Source: Candidatus Electryonea clarkiae (GTDB lineage: Bacteria; Electryoneota; Electryoneia; Electryoneales; Electryoneaceae). From it: 42,245 nucleotides of DNA. The translations under genes were made by a program, and so were the position numbers. The stretch spans positions 1-42,245 of the forward strand of contig JAVCCM010000036.1 in assembly GCA_030765455.1 (NCBI GenBank). The letters are read 5' to 3'. Shown here piece after piece: positions 1 to 8,047 of the stretch (positions within the stretch are counted from its first letter, which is position 1; every line of letters begins with the position of its first letter). Below the pieces are notes generated by a model that did no database searches, was not told where the DNA came from, and saw only the letters and a list, made by a program, of their open reading frames with translations.

Positions 1-129
1 GAAAACAGGGTGTTCTGTCTGAAATATCAAGGGAAAGTAAACAGGAGCCGTATACGTGAACCGTACGTACGGTTCTGTGAGAGGGATGAGGCGAAGTAGA
101 TCACTCCGCCTCACCCTACTCGATTTTTC
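1..129 (+). mobile_element. Group II intron, 3' end (domains V and VI)
   Basis: The sequence from about 44 to 76 (gagccgtatacg, then cgtacgtacggttct) folds as a group II intron domain V: the AGC triad near the 5' end, and a GAGCCGTA strand that pairs with TACGGTTC. It is followed at 77-120 by a second hairpin (atgaggcg pairing with cgcctca) in the place of domain VI. The intron's 5' part and its reverse transcriptase lie outside the window. The exact intron/exon junction, near 118-129, was not fixed. The call rests on the domain V pattern, which is highly conserved in bacterial introns. Confidence 0.85.
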
Positions 130-193
130 TCGAATTTATACTCGTTCTCGAAATTAATTTCGCTTTTAAATTAATCTTCCCCGAAGGGGGAAG

Positions 194-342
194 GATATGA
201 ATAGCCGTGGGTTTTTACCCACGGTACAAGGTTGCCGCCTGCTCCTGACCCTGAAAGGGTCGGACAACCTATGTCAAACCCCTTCAGGGTTGGTATTACA
301 GTGGTTAGTGTCCCACAGGTTTCACCTGTGGCTATTCATATC
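194..342. repeat. Structured intergenic repeat with 13-bp inverted ends
   Basis: The unit begins gatatgaatagcc (194-206) and ends with the exact reverse complement ggctattcatatc (330-342). Inside are several small hairpins: ccgtggg/cccacgg at 205-224, gaccctgaaagggtc near 249-263, and cccacaggt/acctgtgg near 312-330. A related unit starting with the same atatgaatagccc occurs near 4490. The 82-residue reading frame across it (197-445) has no protein-like character. It looks like a non-coding, RNA-foldable mobile repeat. Confidence 0.6.
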
Positions 343-710
343 AATCTCCTTCGGAGATTCTTGTTGTTTATTTTGTATATTGTGCCGGATTGATTGTTAC
401 AAAGCCGATCTAAAAAATTATACCCTCATTTTGTCTAATATGTGAACTTACTTTCGGGAACTGGTATAAATTGAAAATTCTACTATGTTAAATTTAAAAT
501 CAAAATGAAACCCATCCGTATTCCTGAACACTACGAAATATTTCTGACTCAACTGGAAAAAACAAGAAATTTTAGACAGTTAAATATTTATGCCTGTGTA
601 GTCATGTCCAACCATGTACATCTCCTGGTACGTTTACCACAATCTCTCGTACCCTCTGAAGCGTTCCAGGGTTTGAAACGTACTACAGGTTATCAACTCC
701 TGGAGTTTTT

Positions 711-802
711 GTAGGCCCGGGTCTCCGAACCGGGCGATTGAAAGCAAATCGAGATAGGAGTTCCGAAAATAAGATTTGCCCGGTTCGGAGACCCAGGCCT
801 AC
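711..802. repeat. 92-bp palindromic insertion with 25-bp inverted ends
   Basis: The left arm 711-735 (gtaggcccgggtctccgaac and following) and the right arm 778-802 are reverse complements with a single mismatch. They enclose about 42 bp. The element sits inside the RAYT reading frame and supplies the TAG stop that truncates it at 714. Confidence 0.85.
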
Positions 803-972
803 TTAACTGGCGTGGTATGAACAAAACAATCCGGGAGTACACCAATTCCTGAAAATAAATGAAGGAAAACGAACTGTAAGACGATTCTGGCAAGCGGGCG
901 CGGGTTTTGATCGACATGTAGCAGGAAATGAAGTATCCCTGGAAAAAATTATAGAATACATTCATAATAATT

Positions 973-1091
973 TGGTGCTGTCAGTACGTTTTGGTGCTGT
1001 CAGTCGCCCCCCCCGGTTTGGTGCTGTCAGTCGCCCCCGGCTGACAGAAATAGGGATCGCTAAACGGTGTCAAGCGAGGGCGCATGACACC
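973..1091. repeat. REP-like palindrome cluster inside the RAYT pseudogene
   Basis: The block carries three copies of ttggtgctgtcagt (around 974, 995 and 1018), a hairpin ctgtcag...ctgacag at 1024-1047 around a tcgcccccgg core, and a second hairpin ggtgtca...tgacacc at 1066-1091. The 1024-1047 palindrome recurs exactly in inverse orientation at 34523-34546. The block separates the 'YIHNN' and 'EFPEEWKWSS' portions of the transposase. Confidence 0.8.
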
Positions 1092-1234
1092 ACTACGACA
1101 ATCCAGTTCGTTCCGGGCTGGTTGAATTCCCGGAAGAATGGAAATGGTCAAGTGCAAATGAATGGTCTGAAACTGGGAAGGGTAGGGTGAAGATTTCATC
1201 GCCATGGGAAGAAATTTGATTAAAAACAACAAAA

Positions 1235-1256
1235 CCCCGTTGGATAAACCAACGGG
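1235..1256 (-). terminator. Possible rho-independent terminator (minus) or palindrome
   Basis: ccccgttgg and ccaacgggg-like arms (one end pair imperfect) flank the loop ataaa. Read on the minus strand the stem is followed by ttttgttgttttt, as in a terminator. No minus-strand gene is seen just upstream, so it could equally be another dispersed palindrome. Confidence 0.35.
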
Positions 1257-1375
1257 TGCATATGCCATCCGCGATGAAGGGATAAATGACGAGATAAAGG
1301 AAGGTGTAAAAACTTCATATTATACAATAAAATAGTTTTTCCAAACAGTTGAAAAATACTTGAAAACTGCATACC

Positions 1376-4180
1376 TTGAGCTTGCATAGAAAAAGGAGTA
1401 AAATCACGAAAAGTAATTTTGATAAAGAGATTGAATCTCTATCTGAATATTTAATGAGTGAAAGTAGTGAGAGCGCAAAAGATCACCTTGTCTTTCCGCT
1501 CTTTATCAAATTATTCGGGCATAAATTTAAAAAAGAGACCGATGCGCAGGGAGCGGATATATACATTGAAGGAAAGCTTGTAGTTGAGCTTAAGACAGAT
1601 TATGGTGATTTCATAAGCGGTTTTTATCAAGCTTTACATTATGAAAAGAAAGGACTGACATTTTCAGCAATTTGCGTAATCACAAATAAATTCATAGGTT
1701 TATGGAAATTAAATGATATACCCACCTTCGCAAAAAAAGCAGCGGCTCTTTCTAATCCTTATAAATCTGCAAGTGAGATCGGGAAAACTAATGCTCACAA
1801 AACCTCAAAAGTAAAGCAAACCAAAATTCTGAAGAGTGCGAACTTCTGCTTAAGGTCATTAGATTTTGAAGGTTTATTTCAACAAGATAATAAAATTGTG
1901 TTATCTGAATTTCTGCAAGTTCTGAAAAACCTAGATTCCGAACGACTCCAAATAAACACATTTAATTTCATCAATAAAATAGAAATACTGAAGAAGTATT
2001 TTGATAAGCCTATAGATGCTATTCATTGTTTTTATGCAATTGTGGGTTATTGGGATATCACAAGCACAGTAGCAGATGTAGGAGAAACGGATAACGTTCA
2101 AATAGTAGGATATAAAGGAAGAAGAACTAGTGAAGCATTTTATGTTAGCCCAGAAATAAAAGATGATTTTAAGAAGTTTGTAGAAAATCATTACATTTTC
2201 ACCAACGAGGGTTCTGGGTTGTCAGTTGATTATTATTTCAGCCGTTTTGATGAGGTAATCTCACGATTAAATCCAGAATATGCGAAACAACATGGAATTT
2301 TCTTTACTGATAGTAATTTAAGCAAGTTTGCGTTATGGTTTGTTCACACATATTACGAGAGAAAACTTAGCGATAAATATATTGTTTTTGATCCCGCTGG
2401 TGGTTCTGGAAACCTTGTAACGAGCTGGAGGAATCATATAAAACATAAAATTGTTTCAGAACTTCAGCCAGACTTGTTGAAAACAATTGAAAGAAGGATG
2501 AGGTTAGATCCTGATCACAAAAAAATGGGATTTACAATCATTCCTAAGACCAGTGAGAATAGAGGGCTAAATTTCCTTGATAAATCAGCAGAAGAATATG
2601 TTTACGAGCTAATGCAAGAATTGAGAAAGAAGAATCTTAAACTTGATAAGCCATTAGCATTCCTTGTAAATCCACCCTATAAGAATACTGATGAAAGTGA
2701 AAAACAAAGAAAAGACGTGGATGCAATATATCCCATTCATAATTCAATTATTAGGTTAACTGGAAAGGATGCTGGGAAAGAAAGATATTTAGCCTTTCTC
2801 GGGCAGATAATTAACATTGCGCGGCTTCAAACTGGAGATTTAAAATTAGAATCAGATGAGCTGGATTTCAACCAAGTCACAATTCCGCCTACCCTTAATG
2901 AGGATGTTGACAAACCATTATTATTAATATTCACTCCCACATCTTGGTTGATCCCAAGAATCTCATACAAAATTTTCAGAGGAACATTCGACAAGTACTT
3001 CAAATTTGAAAATGGTTTTATTTTCCTCGGTAGAGAGTTTTTCAAAATAAAAGGAAAATTCCCAATTGCTTTCACGATATGGAGGTATAATAAAAACAAT
3101 GATGGCAACAATAATATTATCAAATTGAAAGATCTTACACATCTAAGTGCTTCTACTTTAAATATAAATTGGAATCAGAAATTTACAGATATAAATAAAC
3201 ATCTAAAACCAATTATTAGAAATGCAAGTACAATTAATTTTTCAAAAAAGAAGAACAGTATTTACTTTTGGTTAGGTCAGAGAAGATTGGATTTTACAAG
3301 AAGTCCAACAAGCGCAGAATTGCTTTCCAATAAGATTTATGGCGGACTTCCGATAAATGATCCAAGAAGAGAAAATATTAAGACTTATGGTATAGAAAAT
3401 TCAGATTTTATCGGATTCATGGATGATAATACGCCTGTCAGAATTAAACGAGATCGTCATGGACGGATGAGTAAAAAATGTGATAGAGTTTGGTTTAGAC
3501 TTGATAGCGATATAAAAGGTGCAAATAAAACAAGAATTACAAGCGTTCCGCCTGATAATCGAGGATATGCCGCTTATGACCAAGAAAGTTCTCAAAAAAC
3601 ATTTGTTTGGTATGCTATATCTAAAGCACTAATAGGAAACTATCCAATTTGGGCGAACCAGCTTGACCTGTGGAAGCCAAATATTACAAAATCAATAGGG
3701 GACTATTTTTATTCTTTATGCTATGCATATGGTTTAGCTGAGAACTTCTGTGTTGTTACTAAATATGAAGCTGATAATCCTGTTCCTGATACACCTGAAG
3801 TTTTCATTGATAATCCTATGTGCCCTGCAAATCCTGAGTCTTTTTGGTCTTTAATTCTCGATAGGGAAATTGAGAAATCTAACATTAAGTCATTTAGACT
3901 GATGATGGCAGTAAAAGAATTATACGAATATTGGAATAATGAGTACTGCAAAGCACAATTCCTATTTAAAGTTGGTTTAAAGGAAGAACCCTATTTTAAG
4001 TATTTTAACTATCCTGATTTTTTAACGCCTTTTTCAGGTCTGATCCAAATTAGAAAATATGCAGAAGTTAATTGTAAATCTGATCTAAGCGAACATTTTG
4101 AAAGAATTAGCAGGTGTACAAGAGAAGTTAGAAAAGAAATTTATTCTATTCTTATTGATAATTTTAAATATTTTAGTTGA
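1376..4180 (+). CDS. Single-chain restriction-modification protein (type IIG-like: nuclease plus N6-adenine methyltransferase)
   Basis: The protein (934 aa) joins a PD-(D/E)XK nuclease domain to a gamma-class DNA methyltransferase. The nuclease signature is D61 followed by 'VVELKTD' (E71, K73). The S-adenosylmethionine motif 'FDPAGGSGNL' lies near residue 340 and the catalytic 'NPPY' near 432-435. The C-terminal ~400 residues would hold target recognition. In the cell it would cut unmethylated foreign DNA and modify the host's own sites; specificity cannot be read. The start is uncertain: TTG 1376 follows an in-frame stop at 1361, no ATG lies nearby, and TTG 1382 is an alternative. The gene is visibly richer in A/T than the metabolic genes, which suggests transfer. 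A short stub with a strong ribosome-binding site follows at 4246. A BREX- or DISARM-like methylase was considered, but the N-terminal nuclease fits type IIG better. Confidence 0.85.
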   Translation: MSLHRKRSKITKSNFDKEIESLSEYLMSESSESAKDHLVFPLFIKLFGHKFKKETDAQGADIYIEGKLVVELKTDYGDFISGFYQALHYEKKGLTFSAICVITNKFIGLWKLNDIPTFAKKAAALSNPYKSASEIGKTNAHKTSKVKQTKILKSANFCLRSLDFEGLFQQDNKIVLSEFLQVLKNLDSERLQINTFNFINKIEILKKYFDKPIDAIHCFYAIVGYWDITSTVADVGETDNVQIVGYKGRRTSEAFYVSPEIKDDFKKFVENHYIFTNEGSGLSVDYYFSRFDEVISRLNPEYAKQHGIFFTDSNLSKFALWFVHTYYERKLSDKYIVFDPAGGSGNLVTSWRNHIKHKIVSELQPDLLKTIERRMRLDPDHKKMGFTIIPKTSENRGLNFLDKSAEEYVYELMQELRKKNLKLDKPLAFLVNPPYKNTDESEKQRKDVDAIYPIHNSIIRLTGKDAGKERYLAFLGQIINIARLQTGDLKLESDELDFNQVTIPPTLNEDVDKPLLLIFTPTSWLIPRISYKIFRGTFDKYFKFENGFIFLGREFFKIKGKFPIAFTIWRYNKNNDGNNNIIKLKDLTHLSASTLNINWNQKFTDINKHLKPIIRNASTINFSKKKNSIYFWLGQRRLDFTRSPTSAELLSNKIYGGLPINDPRRENIKTYGIENSDFIGFMDDNTPVRIKRDRHGRMSKKCDRVWFRLDSDIKGANKTRITSVPPDNRGYAAYDQESSQKTFVWYAISKALIGNYPIWANQLDLWKPNITKSIGDYFYSLCYAYGLAENFCVVTKYEADNPVPDTPEVFIDNPMCPANPESFWSLILDREIEKSNIKSFRLMMAVKELYEYWNNEYCKAQFLFKVGLKEEPYFKYFNYPDFLTPFSGLIQIRKYAEVNCKSDLSEHFERISRCTREVRKEIYSILIDNFKYFS

Positions 4181-4245
4181 TATAAGCTACTTGTTTAAAA
4201 ACGAAATTGTCCCTAATTTTCTGAAACATCAAAAAAGGAGATACG

Positions 4246-4338
4246 TTGTCAATAGAAAATAATAAGTTTATTTCAATAAGCCGGGTGCCCCTGTTTGATT
4301 TCAAACAGGGTGTATTCTTTGTCTTTTCCGCCCGATAG
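4246..4338 (+). pseudogene. Stub of a gene following the restriction-modification gene
   Basis: A strong Shine-Dalgarno (aaaaaaggag at 4231-4240) precedes TTG 4246 and a 30-codon frame beginning 'SIENNKFISISRVPLFDF' and ending at TAG 4336. The start region looks like a real translation start, but the frame runs into a perfect palindrome at 4289-4310 and stops soon after. It may be the beginning of a partner gene whose body was lost. The original function cannot be named. Confidence 0.4.
4289..4310. repeat. Perfect palindrome cctgtttga-tt-tcaaacagg
   Basis: The arms ccctgtttga and tcaaacaggg pair perfectly around a 2-nt centre. The palindrome interrupts the stub at 4246. It is not followed by a T-run typical of a terminator, and fits the pattern of dispersed palindromes elsewhere in the window. 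Confidence 0.6.
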
Positions 4339-4426
4339 GTTTTCTTCACAGTTTAATCAGAAATTCAGTAAATAATTTGCTAAAATATACAATCTATTAA
4401 TTATTGATGTAAAGTGTATTTCTTCA

Positions 4427-4701
4427 ATCCGGTTACGTCATTAGCTCAGCTCATAAAATCAGGACAGGGAAATTCCCCAAAGGGGTTAAATATGAATAGC
4501 CCAGGGTAAGTCCCTTCTTCCGGGACGCAACCCTGGGATAGTGGATGCCAAGCTTCGCTACCCTGAAGGGGTAGAACAAAATGTTGATTATTTGAGTGTT
4601 AAAAATCATGTTTCACGCAAAGTCGCTAAGTGTTAACGATTTGGTTGTGAAAGTCTTCATCTCTAATAATATAAAAAGCTGAGCTAATGACATATCCGGA
4701 T
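4427..4701. mobile_element. MITE-like 275-bp unit with 25-bp terminal inverted repeats
   Basis: The left end (atccgg, then gtcattagctcagct, 4427-4451) and right end (agctgagctaatgac, then ccggat, 4677-4701) are reverse complements with about three mismatches, 15 of the inner bases being perfect. The interior has no gene. It holds an atatgaatagcccaggg hairpin block related to 194-342 and a cacgcaaagtcgctaag repeat at about 4614-4630. No target-site duplication could be assigned. Confidence 0.6.
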
Positions 4702-4924
4702 TCTTCAATTATTACGAAATTCCTGAATAATGGCTCTCAGAAGAGAACTCAACTGCTTATTATCAGGGCATCTGCCGGGAATCATTCTCCCATTAATCAT
4801 TTACCTTTTCGTTCTCAGCTATGATTATATATCTGTCATTTATAGATTTAAGTTATCCCCGCAGAAATTGTGTTTGTCTCTGAATTCTTATGCAATCAAG
4901 GTGAGCCGAGAAAAAGGAATGATT
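4702..4924 (+). promoter_or_regulatory. Upstream/leader region A, related to the leader at 5779-6002
   Basis: This stretch lines up along its length with 5779-6002. Shared anchors are ttcttcaatta / ttcttgaatca, attacgaaat, aatggctctc, cattttcgttctc-like, gttatc...cagaaatt and gag/gat-agccg-ga...gatt-ATGAAA. Both copies end at an ATGAAA start codon. The conserved spacing suggests a promoter plus 5' leader duplicated together with, or ahead of, paralogous secreted-protein genes. Confidence 0.5.
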
Positions 4925-5026
4925 ATGAAAAAGATCCTCTACAATCCATGTCTGTTTCAGTACAATATTGCATTTAGTTTGTACATCAGCAAACAGTGTC
5001 ACCCGCCTGATCAGGTGTTATTCTAA
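4925..5026 (+). pseudogene. 33-codon stub after leader A
   Basis: An ATG preceded by aaaaggaatgatt opens a frame starting 'MKKILYNPCLF' and ending at 5026, overlapping the 3' end of the minus-strand gene by 9 nt. Its upstream region parallels that of the FN3/T9SS gene at 6003, so it is probably the remaining 5' end of a lost paralogue. There is no recognisable domain. It could also be a short real peptide. Confidence 0.35.
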
Positions 5027-5722
5027 TCTTTGGTAATCGAAGCGATTCTCTATAGATTTTACTCGAATGTTCAGGAGAAGTATTTTCGCGTGGAGATGGG
5101 TGATGCTTTTTGATAACCTGACATGACCCTCTTCCGTGTGGTAGAAGAAAAGTTCTATATTCATTTCTTTGATCATTTTCTTTGGATAAGGAACCGGTCT
5201 GCCTTCAAATTTTGTGAATATCCACATAGATGTGTCAATTGTGGCTTTTCCGTAGAATCCCTTCTTTATGCCTGGTTTCGGTTCATAGGTAATTACCGGG
5301 AGATTTTCGTTATTAGCAGCATCAATCCGAAATTGATAGTCTGAGCGGTATTCTTTCTTGATAGGATCAAACGGAGAGATCTCCATAGATTCTTCTTTGG
5401 TATCTCCGTCATCAGGTTTGTCGCCGCGTTTGGTGATATTACCGTCCCGGTCTGTTTCATGCCTGACCTGATCTCCTTCCAGGTCAAATTCAACCAGGTA
5501 CCATGTTGTATCGGAATCCTTTATTTCTGATTTCTTGTCAAGGTTATGCATAATCATGCAGGTCCGGCAGCTTACACCTCTCATCCCCTTTTTCATTCGC
5601 CATTGATTAGCTTCAAGTGAATCCAGCCAGGCATCCAACGACACATCAGAAGCAAACGCATTGGCAATACAGATACCTGTAATTGATAGAATAAGAGCTA
5701 ATTTCACAAGTGTTTTCTTCAT
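5018..5722 (-). CDS. Secreted/periplasmic protein of unknown function
   Basis: The protein is 234 aa. It opens with a classic signal peptide (KK, then a hydrophobic stretch, cleavage after 'ANAFA' near residue 24). The mature part contains 'CRTC' near residues 52-55, a charged stretch rich in D, K and E at about 90-120, and several W/F/Y-rich beta-type strands ('YQFRIDAANNE', 'KKGFYGKATIDTS', 'MWIFTKFEGRPVPYPK'). The ending 'SKSITHLHAKILLLNIRV' suggests a strand-rich fold such as the LolA/outer-membrane-lipoprotein-sorting type, but that is only a shape impression. No partner genes adjoin on the same strand. Function unknown. Confidence 0.75.
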   Translation of the reverse strand: MKKTLVKLALILSITGICIANAFASDVSLDAWLDSLEANQWRMKKGMRGVSCRTCMIMHNLDKKSEIKDSDTTWYLVEFDLEGDQVRHETDRDGNITKRGDKPDDGDTKEESMEISPFDPIKKEYRSDYQFRIDAANNENLPVITYEPKPGIKKGFYGKATIDTSMWIFTKFEGRPVPYPKKMIKEMNIELFFYHTEEGHVRLSKSITHLHAKILLLNIRVKSIENRFDYQRLE

Positions 5723-5778
5723 TTCTATTCCTCAATTTTATCCTGAAAATACAGTCAATTACTTGTTGTGCAAAGTTA

Positions 5779-6002
5779 TTTCTTGAATCATTACGAAATC
5801 CCTAATAAATGGCTCTCCCCGGATGGGTCAACTTCTTTCTCTAAGGACATCCGAATAGAATCTTTCTCCGTTGATTTTATTCATTTTCGTTCTCGTATTG
5901 GATTATGTATCTTTTATCTGTATATTGAAAAAGTTATCACAGAAATTATGTTTTCCCCTTAACGCTTTGAGCAATAAGGATAGCCGGGAATAAAGATTGA
6001 TC
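5779..6002 (+). promoter_or_regulatory. Upstream/leader region B of the FN3/T9SS gene
   Basis: This is the second copy of the diverged region at 4702-4924 and leads directly into the ATG at 6003. The last 40 nt (caataaggatagccgggaat and following) keep the same order of elements as copy A. Whether it acts as a promoter, a structured leader or both cannot be decided by reading. Confidence 0.45.
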
Positions 6003-7832
6003 ATGAAAGCTTGCACGTTTTTACATATCGGTATATGCCTGGTCTTCGTTAGTACCTGGAATTCCGCATTAGCCATACCAAACGAGAAAGTTAATCCTTC
6101 CACGACAACTCATATCTCAATCGATGAGCTTGATGAAGAAATCGAGCTGCCGGTACTGGATGAGGACTATGGCACCGGGACAGCCAGAGAAACCGATCCC
6201 TGGACATTCGATCTTTGGAACCCGGAGCTTACTATTGGCGGGAACGTCATTGATTGGAAGCACCGTGGTTTTGCCAGGTTCGATCTGTCTGATCTTCTTG
6301 TTGGATCAGATATCACAGATGTGTCAATCACATTTTATGTTCATCTCCCCTCCGGCAACAACCAATATACGCTTTTCCTTAAAAGCATGGATGTTCTTCC
6401 TGACGGAGATAATGCTTGCGAGGTCTGGAACAGTATGGACGATGATTATACCGATGATGGTTCTGATGTTATCCAAAATGAAGGTGAACATACCCTGAAC
6501 CTTAATGAAAATGCAGTGTCAGCCCTGCAACGCGCACTCGATGATGGTGATGAATGGTTCGGAGTCAGTTTCTGCGAGGAATTTGACAGTTGCGCTTATG
6601 GTGCAGTGGACGGTTATGATGAGGATACGTCACCAACATTAACTGTCACCTATGAAGAAGGCGGCTGGATTGAAGCGCCATCCGAAGTTACTCTCACCGC
6701 CCAGGGTGAATATTTGCTCGATCTCACCTGGACTGACAACTCCGAAGATGAAACCGCATTTTTCATCGAAGGCAGATATCGCGAGGTTGATGAAGACCCC
6801 TGGGAAGATTGGGAGCCACAAGACACTGTTGATGCCAATGTGACATCCTGGGGCGATACAATCGACACTCCTGGTGAATACCAGTATCGTTTGAATGCTC
6901 GAAACGATGAGGATATATCAGCATGGGTTGAATCTAACGAATTGACTCACGAATACATACCTTTTGCGCCCTCAAATGCTGCCGTCACTTACCAGGATTC
7001 CGGTGATATGGTAATTACCTGGTCTGATGAATCACAGATAGAGACCGGATTTATTATTCAGCAAAGTTATTCCATTGATAATGAAGGCTGGGGTGATTTT
7101 ACCGACCTGGATTCAGCGATTGTGGCTCCTGACAGTGAATTTTATGCCCTGACGCCGGGAACAGGCGGATATTACCGTTACCGGGTAGCAGCTTTCAACG
7201 ATTTCATCTCCAGCGAGTGGGCAATAACGGACACAGCTTATGCTCCACCGGTACCCGGAATGCCTTCCGATTTTGAAGCTGTTTTCGACCTTGAAGAGGT
7301 AACAATATTGTTGTACTGGTTTGATAACAGTCTAACTGAATCCGGTTTCAGGATAGAGAGGATGGGGACGGCTGACGGTGATAATTGGACCGATTGGGAA
7401 TTGATAAAATTAACCGATCCTGACGTAACGTCTTATCTTGATGTAGATGTATCATTGCAGTTTATCTATCGTTATCGCCTGAGTGCAGAGAATCTGACGG
7501 GAGTTTCGGACTGGTTTGAAGCGGAAGTGAAAACAAAATCTGCTCTATCTGAACAAACCGCCAATCGTCCATTGAGGACCAAGCTTTACGCACCCTTTCC
7601 AAATCCACTGTACGGTGAAGCAACTGTTCTATTCGATTTAGCAAAACGTGGCGTGGCAAACATCAGCCTTTATACACTTGAAGGACGCCTGGTCAGGAGA
7701 TTTACACAATCCGTTTTTCCCGAAGGAAAACACCGGTACAGTATCAATATCACGGATCTATCCAGCGGAAGTTATTTTCTAGGATTTAAATCAGATGGAG
7801 TAGAATCTACCAGGAAAATTATTTTGTTTTAG
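6003..7832 (+). CDS. Secreted DNRLRE-like / fibronectin type III protein with T9SS sorting domain
   Basis: The protein is 609 aa from ATG 6003; an upstream in-frame TTG at 5997 is less likely because the signal peptide fits the ATG. Residues 1-24 are a signal peptide. Residues ~40-200 resemble a DNRLRE/CBM-type beta-sandwich ('RGFARFDLSDL', 'SITFYVHLPSG', 'SPTLTVTYEE'). Three FN3-like repeats follow (about 215-310, 312-405, 408-505), each with 'LTWTDNS' or 'ITWSDES' style strands and a 'YRYRL' or 'YQYRLNARN' strand. The last ~85 residues ('APFPNPLYGEATVLFDL' to 'RKIILF') are a type A T9SS sorting domain. It is probably exported across the outer membrane and surface-attached or released. The binding target is unknown. 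Confidence 0.88.
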   Translation: MKACTFLHIGICLVFVSTWNSALAIPNEKVNPSTTTHISIDELDEEIELPVLDEDYGTGTARETDPWTFDLWNPELTIGGNVIDWKHRGFARFDLSDLLVGSDITDVSITFYVHLPSGNNQYTLFLKSMDVLPDGDNACEVWNSMDDDYTDDGSDVIQNEGEHTLNLNENAVSALQRALDDGDEWFGVSFCEEFDSCAYGAVDGYDEDTSPTLTVTYEEGGWIEAPSEVTLTAQGEYLLDLTWTDNSEDETAFFIEGRYREVDEDPWEDWEPQDTVDANVTSWGDTIDTPGEYQYRLNARNDEDISAWVESNELTHEYIPFAPSNAAVTYQDSGDMVITWSDESQIETGFIIQQSYSIDNEGWGDFTDLDSAIVAPDSEFYALTPGTGGYYRYRVAAFNDFISSEWAITDTAYAPPVPGMPSDFEAVFDLEEVTILLYWFDNSLTESGFRIERMGTADGDNWTDWELIKLTDPDVTSYLDVDVSLQFIYRYRLSAENLTGVSDWFEAEVKTKSALSEQTANRPLRTKLYAPFPNPLYGEATVLFDLAKRGVANISLYTLEGRLVRRFTQSVFPEGKHRYSINITDLSSGSYFLGFKSDGVESTRKIILF

Positions 7833-7978
7833 TGAAGAACCGAAAGAAAGTTAAAATCTTTTAGAGCACCATCTGATGAATTGTTATATTGCCTCCATTG
7901 TGAAATTACTTATTCATGTTGATATTATCGGTTGAGGATAGGAAAAATACTATATATTATATTTTTGCATCTATTGAT

Positions 7979-8006
7979 CAATTCTTCGGGGTGCAGGGAA
8001 GAATTG
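7979..8006. other. Hairpin downstream of the FN3/T9SS gene
   Basis: caattcttc and gaagaattg pair perfectly (9 bp) across a 10-nt loop. It lies 146 nt past the stop codon and has only a weak T-rich tail (ttattgttt), so it is a poor terminator candidate. Confidence 0.35.
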
Positions 8007-8047
8007 TTATTGTTTAATCAACCCTTATAAACATCATTTAGAGTATT

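Larger units (their letters stand above)
505..1219 (+). pseudogene. RAYT (REP-associated Y1/HUH transposase), broken by two insertions
   Basis: Three segments together make one RAYT. Segment 1 (505-714) encodes the HUH motif in 'VVMSNHVHLLVRL'. Segment 2 (about 804-972) continues with 'HQFLKINEGKRTVRRFW', 'GFDRHVAGNE' and 'KIIEYIHNN'. Segment 3 (about 1113-1219) gives 'VEFPEEWKWSSANEW' and ends at TGA 1217-1219. Between segments 1 and 2 lies a 92-bp palindromic element (711-802), and between 2 and 3 a block of short palindromes (about 973-1091). The catalytic Tyr helix is expected in segment 2 but was not assigned. The gene cannot make a full transposase as it stands. RAYTs normally mobilise REP palindromes, so being broken by such palindromes is notable. 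Confidence 0.85.

Noticed and set aside
197..445. 82-codon reading frame
   Set aside because: It is read through a structured repeat full of hairpins, has no start signal, and shows no protein-like composition.
972..1190. 72-codon reading frame with a doubled 'RFGAVSRP'
   Set aside because: The repeated peptide is only the translation of the short palindromic repeat block inside the RAYT pseudogene; the real remnant is in another frame.
4730..4924. Coding start upstream of the 4925 stub
   Set aside because: This part is aligned non-coding leader in the second copy at 5779-6002, so translation there is unlikely.
4925..6002. Riboswitch in the duplicated leaders
   Set aside because: The conserved blocks do not match any riboswitch consensus I can recall, and no consistent paired stems were found by eye.
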